Part shown: piece by piece, positions 25,582 to 34,059 of the stretch | Position numbering within the stretch: the first letter of the stretch is position 1 | Layout of the letters: every line of letters begins with the position of its first letter | Program-made: the position numbers and the translations under genes | Assembly (NCBI RefSeq): GCF_007859955.1 | Contig: NZ_SJPR01000001.1 | Location: forward strand, 1,183,590-1,247,589 | Direction: 5' to 3' | DNA length: 64,000 bases | DNA from: Botrimarina colliarenosi | GTDB lineage: Bacteria; Planctomycetota; Planctomycetia; Pirellulales; Lacipirellulaceae | Notes under the pieces: model-generated | Database searches by the model: none | What the model was told of the DNA's origin: nothing | What the model saw: the letters and a program-made list of their open reading frames with translations, nothing else

Positions 25582-26874
25582 ATGGCGCCGACGATTAATT
25601 GGGCGCTCGACCTGCTGGTCGGCTGGGTGGGCCTGTCGATTCCTCCCGACGCGGCGGTGGGATACGTGCTTGCGGCGCTCGTGCAGGTCGGGATGATCCT
25701 GAACCTGGCCGCTGTCGGAGGCCTCGTCTTTATCTGGCTCGAGCGGAAGATCGCCGGGCGGATCCAGGACCGGCTCGGTCCGACGCGGGTCGGCGGCCGT
25801 TTCGGCTGGCTGCAGACGGTCGCCGACGGGCTCAAGCTCCTCACCAAAGAGGACTTGATGCCGACCTCGGCCGACAGCCTGCTGTTCCGCGTGGCGCCGT
25901 ACATCGGTGTAGCGGCGTCGGTGGCGGCTTTCGTCGCCCTCCCCTTCGCCGGGGGGCCGCACCCGTTCGTCGTGCAGCGGCTCGACATCGCGGTCTTCTT
26001 CGTGCTGGCGGTGCTCGGCCTGGAAGTCTTCAGCATCATCCTGGCGGGCTACTCGTCGGCGTCGAAGTGGTCGCTATTCGGCGCGATGCGCGAGGCGGCC
26101 CAGGTCGTGAGCTACGAGGTGCCGCTCGGCCTCTGCGCCGTGGTGCCGGTGATGCTCGCCGGCAGCATGGACCTCGTGACGGTCGGCGACGTGCAACGCG
26201 GCGGCTTCTGGAACTGGCACGTGCTCAACGACCCGTTCACGCTGATCGTCTTCTGCGTCTACTTCACGTGCGCCACGGCGAGCGTCAACCGCGCGCCATT
26301 CGACCTCGCCGAGGCGGAGAGTGAATTGGTCGGCGGCTTCCACACCGAGTACTCCGGCATGCGGTGGAGTTTCTTCTTCCTCGCCGAGTACAGCTCGATG
26401 CTGCTGGTGAGCCTGCTGGCGGCGATCCTGTTCCTCGGCGCTTGGCACGGCCCCGTGCCGCTCGGCATGAACGGCGAGGGGTGGCTTGGATCGGTCGTCG
26501 GCTTGGGGGTCGCGAATTACCTCGGCAACCTGCTGGGCCTCGCCTGCTTGATGACCAAGGGGGTGTTTTTGGTCATCATCATGATGTGGGTCCGCTGGTC
26601 GATGCCCCGCTTGCGGATCGATCAGGTCATGACCACCTGCCTGAAGTACTGTACCCCCTTAGCGGCGGTCTGCTTCCTCGGCGCGACGGCGTGGCAGGCG
26701 GCGTTCCCGGCAGGCCTGCTGTGGCGCCCGCCAACGCCGGGTCTAGTTGAAATATCAGAGCAGAAGACGAGCCCCGGAGGGGCGGCAGCGCGTAGCCAGG
26801 GGCGCGAGCCCCTGGAAGCGATTGGCTACGCGCTGCCGCCCCTCCGGGGCTTCTCGACGGAGGCGCCCCAATGA
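25582..26874 (+). CDS. nuoH: NADH-quinone oxidoreductase subunit H
   Basis: The 430-aa membrane subunit of complex I lies next to the quinone cavity. Family motifs are IWLERKIAGRIQDRLGPTRV, the helix with LKLLTKEDLMP, VSYEVPLGL, CATASVNRAPFDLAEAESEL and GFHTEYSGMRW, with about eight membrane helices. The ATG at 25582 starts the first helix. The residues after about 390 are not family sequence: codons 397-424 are made by a 29-bp-arm palindrome (26770-26851), giving a Gly/Ala/Arg-rich tail. The gene overlaps nuoJ by four bases (ATGA); nuoI, normally placed between the two, is absent here. Confidence 0.95.
   Translation: MAPTINWALDLLVGWVGLSIPPDAAVGYVLAALVQVGMILNLAAVGGLVFIWLERKIAGRIQDRLGPTRVGGRFGWLQTVADGLKLLTKEDLMPTSADSLLFRVAPYIGVAASVAAFVALPFAGGPHPFVVQRLDIAVFFVLAVLGLEVFSIILAGYSSASKWSLFGAMREAAQVVSYEVPLGLCAVVPVMLAGSMDLVTVGDVQRGGFWNWHVLNDPFTLIVFCVYFTCATASVNRAPFDLAEAESELVGGFHTEYSGMRWSFFFLAEYSSMLLVSLLAAILFLGAWHGPVPLGMNGEGWLGSVVGLGVANYLGNLLGLACLMTKGVFLVIIMMWVRWSMPRLRIDQVMTTCLKYCTPLAAVCFLGATAWQAAFPAGLLWRPPTPGLVEISEQKTSPGGAAARSQGREPLEAIGYALPPLRGFSTEAPQ
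26770..26851. repeat. Palindromic repeat inside the 3' end of nuoH
   Basis: The arms 26770-26798 and 26823-26851 are perfect 29-bp inverted copies. A second hairpin lies nested inside (CCAGGGGC-GCGA-GCCCCTGG). The element is read through in frame as part of nuoH and ends 19 nt before the nuoJ start. Confidence 0.9.
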
Positions 26875-27545
26875 TCTGGCACTCGGTTCTGTTCACGCTG
26901 TTTGCGGCGATCGCCTGCGGATTCGCCATGGCGGTCGTCTTCACGTCGAACGTCGTGCGGATGGCTTTCTATCTCGTGATCAGCCTCTCGGCGACGTCGG
27001 GGCTGTTCTTCCTTGCCGGCGCCGACTTTGTTGGCGCCATGCAGTTGATGATTTATGTCGGCGGCACGCTGGTGCTGCTGATCTTCGGTGTGATGCTCAC
27101 CGCCCAGCAGCGGTTCGTGCAGATGCGGCCGTCGCGGTCGGAGGTCCTGCTGGCCGGGCTGTTGGGGGCGGCGCTGTTGGTGCTGCTCGCGTCGGCGGCG
27201 GTCGGCGTTCCGACTTGGCGGGGGAGCGGCCCCAAGGCCGCGGCGCTCGACGAGCCCCCCCTCACCGCGACGCCGATCGCCCTGGGACTGCTCGGCTTCC
27301 GCGTCGACGGCGACCCGGACGACGGTCAGAACCGGGCCGGCTACCTGTTGCCGTTCGAGATCATCTCGGTCCATCTGCTCGTGGTGCTGGTCGGAGCGGC
27401 TTACCTGGCCCGCACTCGACTGACAGCGGGCTCGCTAGCGCAGCAACCGCCGGGCGGGTTCGAGCAAGACGCCGCCGAAGACCGGATCGCCGAAGTCGAG
27501 GCCATCGCCGCCGATTCGCCGGGCACGGAGGGGCCCCCAACATGA
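26871..27545 (+). CDS. nuoJ: NADH-quinone oxidoreductase subunit J
   Basis: The 224-aa membrane subunit has five predicted helices. Family features are NVVRMAFYLVISLSATSGLF, FVGAMQLMIYVGGTLVLLIF and, near the end, YLLPFEIISVHLLVVLVGAAYLA seen as the last helix. The loop between helices 4 and 5 (about residues 110-155) is longer than in E. coli. An extra charged tail of about 40 residues follows the last helix. Its start overlaps nuoH and its stop overlaps nuoK, each as ATGA, showing translational coupling. Confidence 0.93.
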   Translation: MIWHSVLFTLFAAIACGFAMAVVFTSNVVRMAFYLVISLSATSGLFFLAGADFVGAMQLMIYVGGTLVLLIFGVMLTAQQRFVQMRPSRSEVLLAGLLGAALLVLLASAAVGVPTWRGSGPKAAALDEPPLTATPIALGLLGFRVDGDPDDGQNRAGYLLPFEIISVHLLVVLVGAAYLARTRLTAGSLAQQPPGGFEQDAAEDRIAEVEAIAADSPGTEGPPT

Positions 27546-27892
27546 TCCTCGCGTCACTCGTTACCGAGCCGGTGGGCGTGGCCCACTACCTGATTGTCGG
27601 CGCCGTGCTGTTCATCGCGGGGATAGTCTGTATGGCGACCAAGCGGAACCTGCTCGGCGTGCTGATGGGGGTCGAGCTCGTGCTCAACGGCGCCAACGTC
27701 AACTTCATCGCGATCGGCAGCCCTTACTTGCGTGGCGACGCGGCGTCGGTCGGGCTCGATGGGCAACTGATGGCGCTATTCGTCATTGTGCTCGCCGCCG
27801 CCGAGGCGGCCGTTGCGCTGGCCATCGCGCTGAACTTCTACAACACCGTCCACACGATCGACGTCGACGCCGCCGACCAATTGCGCGGCTAG
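27542..27892 (+). CDS. nuoK: NADH-quinone oxidoreductase subunit K
   Basis: The 116-aa subunit has three membrane helices and belongs to the proton-translocating part of complex I. Motifs are YLIVGAVLFIAGIVCMATKR, NLLGVLMGVELVLNGANVNF with the conserved membrane Glu in GVELVLN, and AAAEAAVALAIALNFY with the second conserved Glu. The start at 27542 overlaps the nuoJ stop. After its stop, 144 nt with a palindromic C-rich repeat precede nuoL. Confidence 0.95.
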   Translation: MILASLVTEPVGVAHYLIVGAVLFIAGIVCMATKRNLLGVLMGVELVLNGANVNFIAIGSPYLRGDAASVGLDGQLMALFVIVLAAAEAAVALAIALNFYNTVHTIDVDAADQLRG

Positions 27893-27930
27893 AACAAGAT
27901 GCACCGACCTAACAACTGATCCACCGATTT

Positions 27931-28027
27931 CCCCTCCTCCCTAAGGAGGAGGGGTTGGGGGAGGGGGGTGAAGCGGGTACCCGGCGCCCCCCCCCTCCCC
28001 TAGCCCCTCCCCACAAGGGGGAGGGGG
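27931..28027. repeat. Palindromic C-rich repeat between nuoK and nuoL
   Basis: It belongs loosely to the CCCCCTCCC family: the left part is a CCCCTCCTCC / GGAGGAGGGG hairpin and the right part reads CCTCCCCTAGCCCCTCCCC then GGGGGAGGGGG. Its right end lies 9 nt before the nuoL ATG and supplies the only purine-rich Shine-Dalgarno-like sequence. Confidence 0.7.
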
Positions 28028-28036
28028 ATAAAGAAC

Positions 28037-30160
28037 ATGACCCCCGAACGCCTCCTACCAACGCTGCTGCTGCTCGCCTGGCTCGCGCCACTGGCGTCGT
28101 TCGTCGTATCGGCGATCGCCGGCTCGCTGTTGTCGCGACGCCATGGCGGCCAAGAAGGAGGGGCGGTCGACGGCGCTGCGGCCCGCACGATCGGCCACGT
28201 TGCAACCGGGGCGATAGGCGTCAGCCTTGTCGCCTCGGTGCTCGCGCTCGGGGCGTGGATCGCGGCCCATCCGGCGACCGACGGCCACGCCCCCGCGGCG
28301 ACGGCCTACGCGGGCGAGTGGTTCGGCGTCCTCGATGTCGGCCCGCTGCACGTCGGCGCCGCCTACTACATCGACGCCCTGACGGTCGTCATGGCGGTTG
28401 TCGTGACGCTTGTCGCCACGTGCGTGCATGTCTACTCGTTCGGCTACCTGGCCGAGGAAACCGCCGCCGAAGGCCTCGAGGCGGTCGCCGACGACGAGGC
28501 GCCCACCTACTACGGCAACAAGCTCCGCCGCGCCGGGCGGCTGCACCGCTTCTACCAGCACCTGTCGCTGTTCTGCTTCGCGATGCTCGGCGTCGTGCTG
28601 GCGGGCAACGCGGTGATGACGTTCGCGTTCTGGGAACTGGTCGGCGCGAGCAGTTACCTGCTGATCGGCTTCTACTACGAACGCCCCAAGGCGGCGGCTG
28701 CGGCGACCAAGGCGATGCTGTTCAACCGCGTCGGCGACGTCGGCATGCTCGTCGGCCTGATGGCGCTGTGGGGGCTCGCCGGCACGTTCGACTACGAGCG
28801 GCTCTTCGCGATGGCGCCGACCTGGATGGCGAGCCACTACGGCCTGGCGACGCTTGTCGGCGCCGGCCTCTTCTGCGGCTGCATCGGCAAGAGCGCTCAA
28901 GTCCCGCTGCAGGGCTGGCTCCCCGACGCAATGGCCGGCCCGACGCCGGTCTCGGCCCTGGTTCACTCGGCGACGATGGTGGCGGCCGGCGTGTTCCTTG
29001 TGGGCCGTATCTATCCGCTGCTGACGGTCGAGGTGCTGGTCGGAATCGCTTCGGTCGGCGCCGTCACGCTGCTGGTCGGCGCGACGCTGGCGAGCGTGTC
29101 GCACGACCTCAAGCGGGTGCTCGCTTATTCGACGGTGAGCCAGCTCGGCTACATGATGCTCAGCCTCGGTTTAGGCGGCTGGACCGCTGGGTTGTTCCAC
29201 TTGGTGACGCACGCCGGCTTCAAGGCGTTGCTGTTCCTCGGCGCGGGATCGGTGATCCACGCCGTCGGGACCAACGACCTGCGGGCGATGGGGGGCCTCC
29301 GCCGCGCGATGCCCGCGACGGCCGGATTGATGCTGGTGGGCGCGCTCGCCTTGATGGGCGCCGGCGTGCCGGTGCTTGGCCTTGGTTTGAGCGGGTTCTT
29401 CTCGAAGGACGCGATCTTCGAGTACGCCGTAGCTTTCGCCCGCACCAACCCTTCGTATGCGTGGCTGTTCTGGGCTCCGCTGATCGGGGCGGTGCTCACA
29501 GCCGCCTACATTACGCGGCTCGGGCTGCTGACTTTTGTTGGACAAGCGAGGTCGGAGAAGGCCGAACACGCCCACGAGTCGCCCGAGTCGATGCTTGTGC
29601 CGATGGCGGTGGTCGCCGCCATGGCGATCGGCGCCGGCTGGGCCGTGCCGGGGAGCCGCTTGTCGGTCCCGTCGCTATTGGCGATGTCGGCGCCCGAGGC
29701 GACCCACCACGCCCGCACCGGCAGCGCCTGGAGCGGCGTGACGCTGCCGGGCGTTGAGTCGGCCCATGAAGTCGACGTCCGCGCCGCGGCGGGCTGGGCC
29801 GCGATCGGGGCGACGCTGGTCGGCGTCACGTCGGCCTTGTTAATGCACCGCGGCGGACGCAAATGCGAAACGCCCGCCGGCGCGCCGATGCGACAATTCG
29901 ACGAACACTGGCTGCCGAGCGTCAGCCGTGGCTGCGACGCCGTCGCGCGCCGCCTTGGCGCGTTCGTTTCGGGTCCGCTCGACCGCGGCGCGATCGATGG
30001 CGGCCTCGCCGGAGCGGCGGGGCTGTTGAAATCAACCGGCGGCGGGCTGCGGCGGATACAGACCGGCAGCCTCCGGCAGTACGTCTTCTTCCTCGCCCTG
30101 GGGGTCGTGCTGGTCAGCGCGGCCTCGCTCGGCGTCGCCCTCCGCTGGATCAACGGGTGA
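28037..30160 (+). CDS. nuoL: NADH-quinone oxidoreductase subunit L
   Basis: The 707-aa antiporter-like subunit pumps protons in complex I. Family segments are VHVYSFGYL, FAFWELVGASSYLLIGFYYE, ATKAMLFNRVGDVGMLVGL, KSAQVPLQGWLPDAMAGPTP, VSALVHSATMVAAGVFLVGR and SHDLKRVLAYSTVSQLGYM. The loop after the SFGYL helix is expanded by about 35 residues relative to E. coli (EETAAEGLEAVADDEAPTYY). The C-terminal part includes the long lateral helix and a last membrane helix (VFFLALGVVLVSAASLGVAL). The nuoM start follows after 4 nt. Confidence 0.95.
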   Translation: MTPERLLPTLLLLAWLAPLASFVVSAIAGSLLSRRHGGQEGGAVDGAAARTIGHVATGAIGVSLVASVLALGAWIAAHPATDGHAPAATAYAGEWFGVLDVGPLHVGAAYYIDALTVVMAVVVTLVATCVHVYSFGYLAEETAAEGLEAVADDEAPTYYGNKLRRAGRLHRFYQHLSLFCFAMLGVVLAGNAVMTFAFWELVGASSYLLIGFYYERPKAAAAATKAMLFNRVGDVGMLVGLMALWGLAGTFDYERLFAMAPTWMASHYGLATLVGAGLFCGCIGKSAQVPLQGWLPDAMAGPTPVSALVHSATMVAAGVFLVGRIYPLLTVEVLVGIASVGAVTLLVGATLASVSHDLKRVLAYSTVSQLGYMMLSLGLGGWTAGLFHLVTHAGFKALLFLGAGSVIHAVGTNDLRAMGGLRRAMPATAGLMLVGALALMGAGVPVLGLGLSGFFSKDAIFEYAVAFARTNPSYAWLFWAPLIGAVLTAAYITRLGLLTFVGQARSEKAEHAHESPESMLVPMAVVAAMAIGAGWAVPGSRLSVPSLLAMSAPEATHHARTGSAWSGVTLPGVESAHEVDVRAAAGWAAIGATLVGVTSALLMHRGGRKCETPAGAPMRQFDEHWLPSVSRGCDAVARRLGAFVSGPLDRGAIDGGLAGAAGLLKSTGGGLRRIQTGSLRQYVFFLALGVVLVSAASLGVALRWING

Positions 30161-30164
30161 CGCC

Positions 30165-31907
30165 ATGAACGACCACGCCCTCACGCTCCTGGTGCTCCTC
30201 CCCGCGGCGGCGGCCTGCGCCATGGCGCTCGTCCCGAAGTCGGCCGGCGGCGCCGCGAAGAAACTGACGCTCGCCACGACGGCGCTCGTCGCCCTCATCG
30301 CTTGGTCACTCGCTTTCGATGGCCGGGCGGGGGGCGCCGGCCTCTCGCACATCGTCTCGGCGCCGTGGATCCCGTCGCTCGGCGTACAGTTCTTCCTCGG
30401 CGTGGATGGCGTCAGCCTGCCGCTGGTGATCCTCACCGCGAGCCTGTCGTTCTTAGCGGCGCTGGCGAGCCTCGGCGTCGAGCGTCACCCGCGCGGCTAC
30501 TGCGCGTTGCTGCTATTGCTTCAGACCGGCATGCTCGGCGTGTTCCTCGCGCTCGACTTCGTCGTCTTCTATGTCTTCTGGGAGCTGATCCTGGTGCCGA
30601 TGTACCTGCTGATCGCTGTCTGGGGGGGCGACGGCGGGCGGCGGGCGGCGTTGAAATACTTCATCTATACCCTCGCCGGCAGCGTGCTCATGCTCGGCGC
30701 CGGGCTGCTGCTCTACGGGCAGAGCGACCTGACGCGATTGGCGCCGGCCGACCTCGCCGAGTGTGGGGTGATGGGACCCGACGCCGCCAAGCCACACGCC
30801 TCTGGCATGGTGCTCGCCGAGTGGCTGGCGTCGGACGACCCACTGGCGGAGCGCTATGTCGACGCCGAGGCGGCGGGCGCGCCGCTGCGGACGTTCAACC
30901 TCTCGGCCATGGCGCGGCTCGCCCGATCGACCGATGTGTTCACGTCCAAGAGTTGGGGCGGCCACAACCTGGCTTGGTGGGCGTTCGTGCTGCTCGCCGT
31001 TGGCCTGGCGATCAAGCTGCCGGCCGTGCCGCTACACACGTGGCTGCCCGACGCCCACACCGAGGCGCCCACGCCCGTGTCGATGCTGCTCGCCGGCGTG
31101 ATGCTCAAGCTGGGCGGCTACGGGTTGGTGCGGATCGCTTGGCCCGTCTGCCCCGAGGCGGCCCGCGACCTGGCGTTTGTCGTCGCCGTGGTTGGTGTCG
31201 TCGGCCTCTTCTGGGGCGCGCTGGCCGCCATGGCTCAGACCGACTTCAAGCGGCTGGTCGCGTACAGCTCGGTGAGCCACATGGGCTACGTGCTGATCGG
31301 GCTCGCCGCGGGGACGCTCGGCGCCGACGCCTGGGCGCTCGGCGCGACCGGCGCGGTGTTCCAGATGGTCGCCCACGGCGTGACGTCGGCGGGGCTCTTC
31401 TTTGCGGTGGGCGTGATTTACGAACGGGTCCATCACCGCGACCTTAACCAACTCGGCGGCCTGATGAATCGGATGCCGACCGCCAGCGGCCTCGCGCTGG
31501 TGCTGGCGCTGGCGAGCCTCGGCCTGCCTTGCCTGTGCGGCTTCGTCGGCGAGCTGCTGGTGCTGCTCCCGGCGTGGACGTTCAATCCGTACCTCGCCGC
31601 GGCGGCCGCCTCGGTGACGGTGCTCATCGCCGCTTACACGCTCCGCGCCGTGCGGCTCGCTTACTACGGGCCCGAGTACCGCGGCCCCAACGGCGACCGG
31701 CTGACGCCCGTCACCCCGCGCGAACTCGCCGTATTGATCCCGCTGGCGGTCGCCGCCGTCGTGCTTGGCGTCCGGCCAGGAATCGTTACCGAGGTCGCCG
31801 AGCCCGCGCTCGTTGCGGCCGGGCAACCTTTCGCTCACCCTCACCCCAACCTGCCGGGCATGACGCCCGTGGCCGATGCTGCCGACGCTCGTCGAACAAC
31901 TCGCTAA
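30165..31907 (+). CDS. nuoM: NADH-quinone oxidoreductase subunit M
   Basis: The 580-aa antiporter-like proton-pumping subunit. Motifs are FFLGVDGVSLPLVILTA, FYVFWELILVPMYLLI with the conserved Glu, LKYFIYTLAGSVLML, KLPAVPLHTWLPDAHTEAPT, VSMLLAGVMLKLGGYG and SDFKRLVAY-like TDFKRLVAYSSVSHMGYV. Between the fourth and following helices is an insertion of roughly 70 residues (about 190-260) compared with the E. coli protein. The last 32 nt overlap the start of nuoN in a different frame. Confidence 0.95.
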   Translation: MNDHALTLLVLLPAAAACAMALVPKSAGGAAKKLTLATTALVALIAWSLAFDGRAGGAGLSHIVSAPWIPSLGVQFFLGVDGVSLPLVILTASLSFLAALASLGVERHPRGYCALLLLLQTGMLGVFLALDFVVFYVFWELILVPMYLLIAVWGGDGGRRAALKYFIYTLAGSVLMLGAGLLLYGQSDLTRLAPADLAECGVMGPDAAKPHASGMVLAEWLASDDPLAERYVDAEAAGAPLRTFNLSAMARLARSTDVFTSKSWGGHNLAWWAFVLLAVGLAIKLPAVPLHTWLPDAHTEAPTPVSMLLAGVMLKLGGYGLVRIAWPVCPEAARDLAFVVAVVGVVGLFWGALAAMAQTDFKRLVAYSSVSHMGYVLIGLAAGTLGADAWALGATGAVFQMVAHGVTSAGLFFAVGVIYERVHHRDLNQLGGLMNRMPTASGLALVLALASLGLPCLCGFVGELLVLLPAWTFNPYLAAAAASVTVLIAAYTLRAVRLAYYGPEYRGPNGDRLTPVTPRELAVLIPLAVAAVVLGVRPGIVTEVAEPALVAAGQPFAHPHPNLPGMTPVADAADARRTTR

Positions 31908-33519
31908 CGACACGGCGGGCTTGAGCCTGCCGCGGTCGGCGCCCGAAGTGACGCTCGTCGTCACGATCGTGGCGCTGCTGCTAGCGCGCGTCCCGGCGGC
32001 GTTGCGACGGATCGACCCGGTGTGGATCGCGTTGACCGGCGCGCTGGTCGCGTTGGGTTGCCTGCTCGGCGAGGCCCGCGGCGGCCTCGCGGCGATCGAG
32101 CCGGTCGAGCTGTTTACCGGCATGCTGCGGCATGACGCGCTGGGCGTCTTCTCACGCGGCCTGCTGTTGATGTTCCTGGTGATGATGGTCGTCTTGTCGA
32201 AACTGACCGGCCTCGCCAGCCGCGACGACGGGCAGGACTTCTTCGTGCTGCTGTTCGGCGCGACGCTCGGCATGTGCGTCATGTGCCGGGCGAATCACCT
32301 GATGACGGTCGTCTTAGGAATCGAGATGGCGAGCGTCCCGTCGTACGTCCTTGTCGGCATCGTGAAGGGGCGTCGCCGGTCGGGCGAAGCGGCCCTCAAG
32401 TACTCGGTCTACGGCGCCGCGGCGGCGGGCGTGATGCTCTACGGCGTGAGCCTGCTCGCGGGCCTGCTGGGGTCGGTGCACCTGCCGACGCTCGGCCTGC
32501 GGCTCGCCGAGCTGCAGGTGGCGTCGCTCGCCGGTGACCCGTCGCAGCGTGGCGTCATCATGGCGCTCGCCCTGGCGGGCGTGCTGGTGCTGGTTGGCAT
32601 GGCGTTCAAGCTGTCGGCGGCGCCGTTCCACTTCTGGGCGCCCGACGTCTTTGCCGGCGCGCCGGCCGAGGTCGGGGCGTTCCTCTCGGTGGCGTCGAAG
32701 ACCGCCGCTCTGGTGCTGCTATTGCGGCTGGTGTCGCTTGTGCTGCCGCACGGCGTGTCGGTGGACGCCGCCCTCCCCGGCGAAGGCGTCTCGCGGCTGG
32801 CGGCGATGAGCGACGCCGGCCCCGCCGCGCCGGCGCGGGCGTTCGTCGTCGGCCTGATCGCGACCGCCGCCGCCGTGACCTGCACGCTCGGCAACCTCGC
32901 GGCGCTGTCCCAGACCAACGCCAAGCGGCTGCTCGCCTACTCGACGATCGCCCACGCGGGTTACCTGTTGATGCCGATCGCCGCGGCGATCGCCCTGGCG
33001 GAGCACGACCCGGCCGGGGCGTCGGGCGCGGCGGCGGCGGTGATGCTCTACGCGGCGGGCTACCTGTTCCTGAACTTCACGGCGTTCGCCGCGGTGGCCG
33101 CGATCCGCAACACACGTGGCGCCGAGACGATCGAGGACTACGCGGGCCTCATCCGCACCGCGCCGGTGACCGCCGTGGCGTTCTGCCTGGCAATGATCGG
33201 CCTCCTCGGGCTGCCGCCGCTGGTCGGCTTCTGGGGCAAGCTGGCGGCGCTACGGGCGCTGGTCGACGCCGGCGGGCCGTGGATGGTGATGCTGCTCGTC
33301 GTTGCGGTGCTCAACACGGCGTTGTCGCTGGTCTACTACCTGCGGGTGGTGAAGACGATCTGCCTCGACGCCCCCCCCGAGGACGCAGGGGTCGAACGGC
33401 CCGAGCGGCCGACCCGGTTGCTGCTGGCGGTCGGCGCGGCGCCGATCTTGCTGTTGGGGATCGCCCCCGAGTGGCTCGCGCGGCTCGCCGGTGAAGCGTG
33501 CCAAGGTTTATTCGGTTAA
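31876..33519 (+). CDS. nuoN: NADH-quinone oxidoreductase subunit N
   Basis: The 547-aa third antiporter-like subunit of complex I. Features are LGMCVMCRANHLMTVVLGIE, MASVPSYVLVGIVKGRRRS, EAALKYSVYGAAAAGVMLYG, MAFKLSAAPFHFWAPDVFAG, SQTNAKRLLAYSTIAHAGYL and AMIGLLGLPPLVGFWGK. It ends the run of nuo genes in the window. The ATG at 31876 lies inside the nuoM 3' end, so translation is probably coupled. Confidence 0.95.
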   Translation: MLPTLVEQLANDTAGLSLPRSAPEVTLVVTIVALLLARVPAALRRIDPVWIALTGALVALGCLLGEARGGLAAIEPVELFTGMLRHDALGVFSRGLLLMFLVMMVVLSKLTGLASRDDGQDFFVLLFGATLGMCVMCRANHLMTVVLGIEMASVPSYVLVGIVKGRRRSGEAALKYSVYGAAAAGVMLYGVSLLAGLLGSVHLPTLGLRLAELQVASLAGDPSQRGVIMALALAGVLVLVGMAFKLSAAPFHFWAPDVFAGAPAEVGAFLSVASKTAALVLLLRLVSLVLPHGVSVDAALPGEGVSRLAAMSDAGPAAPARAFVVGLIATAAAVTCTLGNLAALSQTNAKRLLAYSTIAHAGYLLMPIAAAIALAEHDPAGASGAAAAVMLYAAGYLFLNFTAFAAVAAIRNTRGAETIEDYAGLIRTAPVTAVAFCLAMIGLLGLPPLVGFWGKLAALRALVDAGGPWMVMLLVVAVLNTALSLVYYLRVVKTICLDAPPEDAGVERPERPTRLLLAVGAAPILLLGIAPEWLARLAGEACQGLFG

Positions 33520-33591
33520 CTGTCTGCGCAGAGACGCCCTGGGCCCGTCGCCCGGCGTCCCCTACAGTCGAACCATCCCGCCGGCCGTTTG

Positions 33592-34059
33592 ATGGATGGC
33601 CCGCCGCCCCCCGCCCCGCTGGTTCCCGTGCCTCACCGCGTCACGCTCCGTACCCTCCGCAGCGCCTGTTGTGTGTTGCGGCGTTCGTTCCTCGCCTACT
33701 TGTCGCACGCCCGCCCCTATGTCGGTCCGGAGGCCGCCGCCGAGGAAGAGGTGCTCGACGAGTTGATCGCGCGGCAGGAGGCGCTCGCCGACCGGGTCGC
33801 CGCCAAGGTGCAGGCGCTAGGGGGCGAAGAGCCGCACTGCGACTTCCCGGCCGAGTTCACCGCGGCGCATGATGTCAGCATCGGCTACGCGATGCGTCGC
33901 GCGGCGGAGCTCCACCAAGCCGATCTGGTGCGTCTCCGCGAGCTGCGTGAAGAACAGCACGACCCCGACGCGGACAAGCTACTCGCCGACGTCGTGCACG
34001 AGGCCGAGGCGATCCGCGACCAATTCAAACTGGCGAACCAACCCGCCGGCGCCCGCTGA
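33592..34059 (+). CDS. Conserved hypothetical helical protein, 155 aa
   Basis: I do not recognise a family. After a basic N-terminal segment (residues 1-35), three to four long amphipathic helices follow: EEEVLDELIARQEALADRVA, HDVSIGYAMRRAAELHQADL and PDADKLLADVVHEAEAIRDQ. This could form a helical bundle. No signal peptide or membrane helix is seen. The ATG at 33592 is preferred to the TTG one codon upstream. The stop overlaps the tatD start by one base, so the pair are translated together and the protein may act near TatD or simply share its mRNA. Confidence 0.7.
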   Translation: MDGPPPPAPLVPVPHRVTLRTLRSACCVLRRSFLAYLSHARPYVGPEAAAEEEVLDELIARQEALADRVAAKVQALGGEEPHCDFPAEFTAAHDVSIGYAMRRAAELHQADLVRLRELREEQHDPDADKLLADVVHEAEAIRDQFKLANQPAGAR

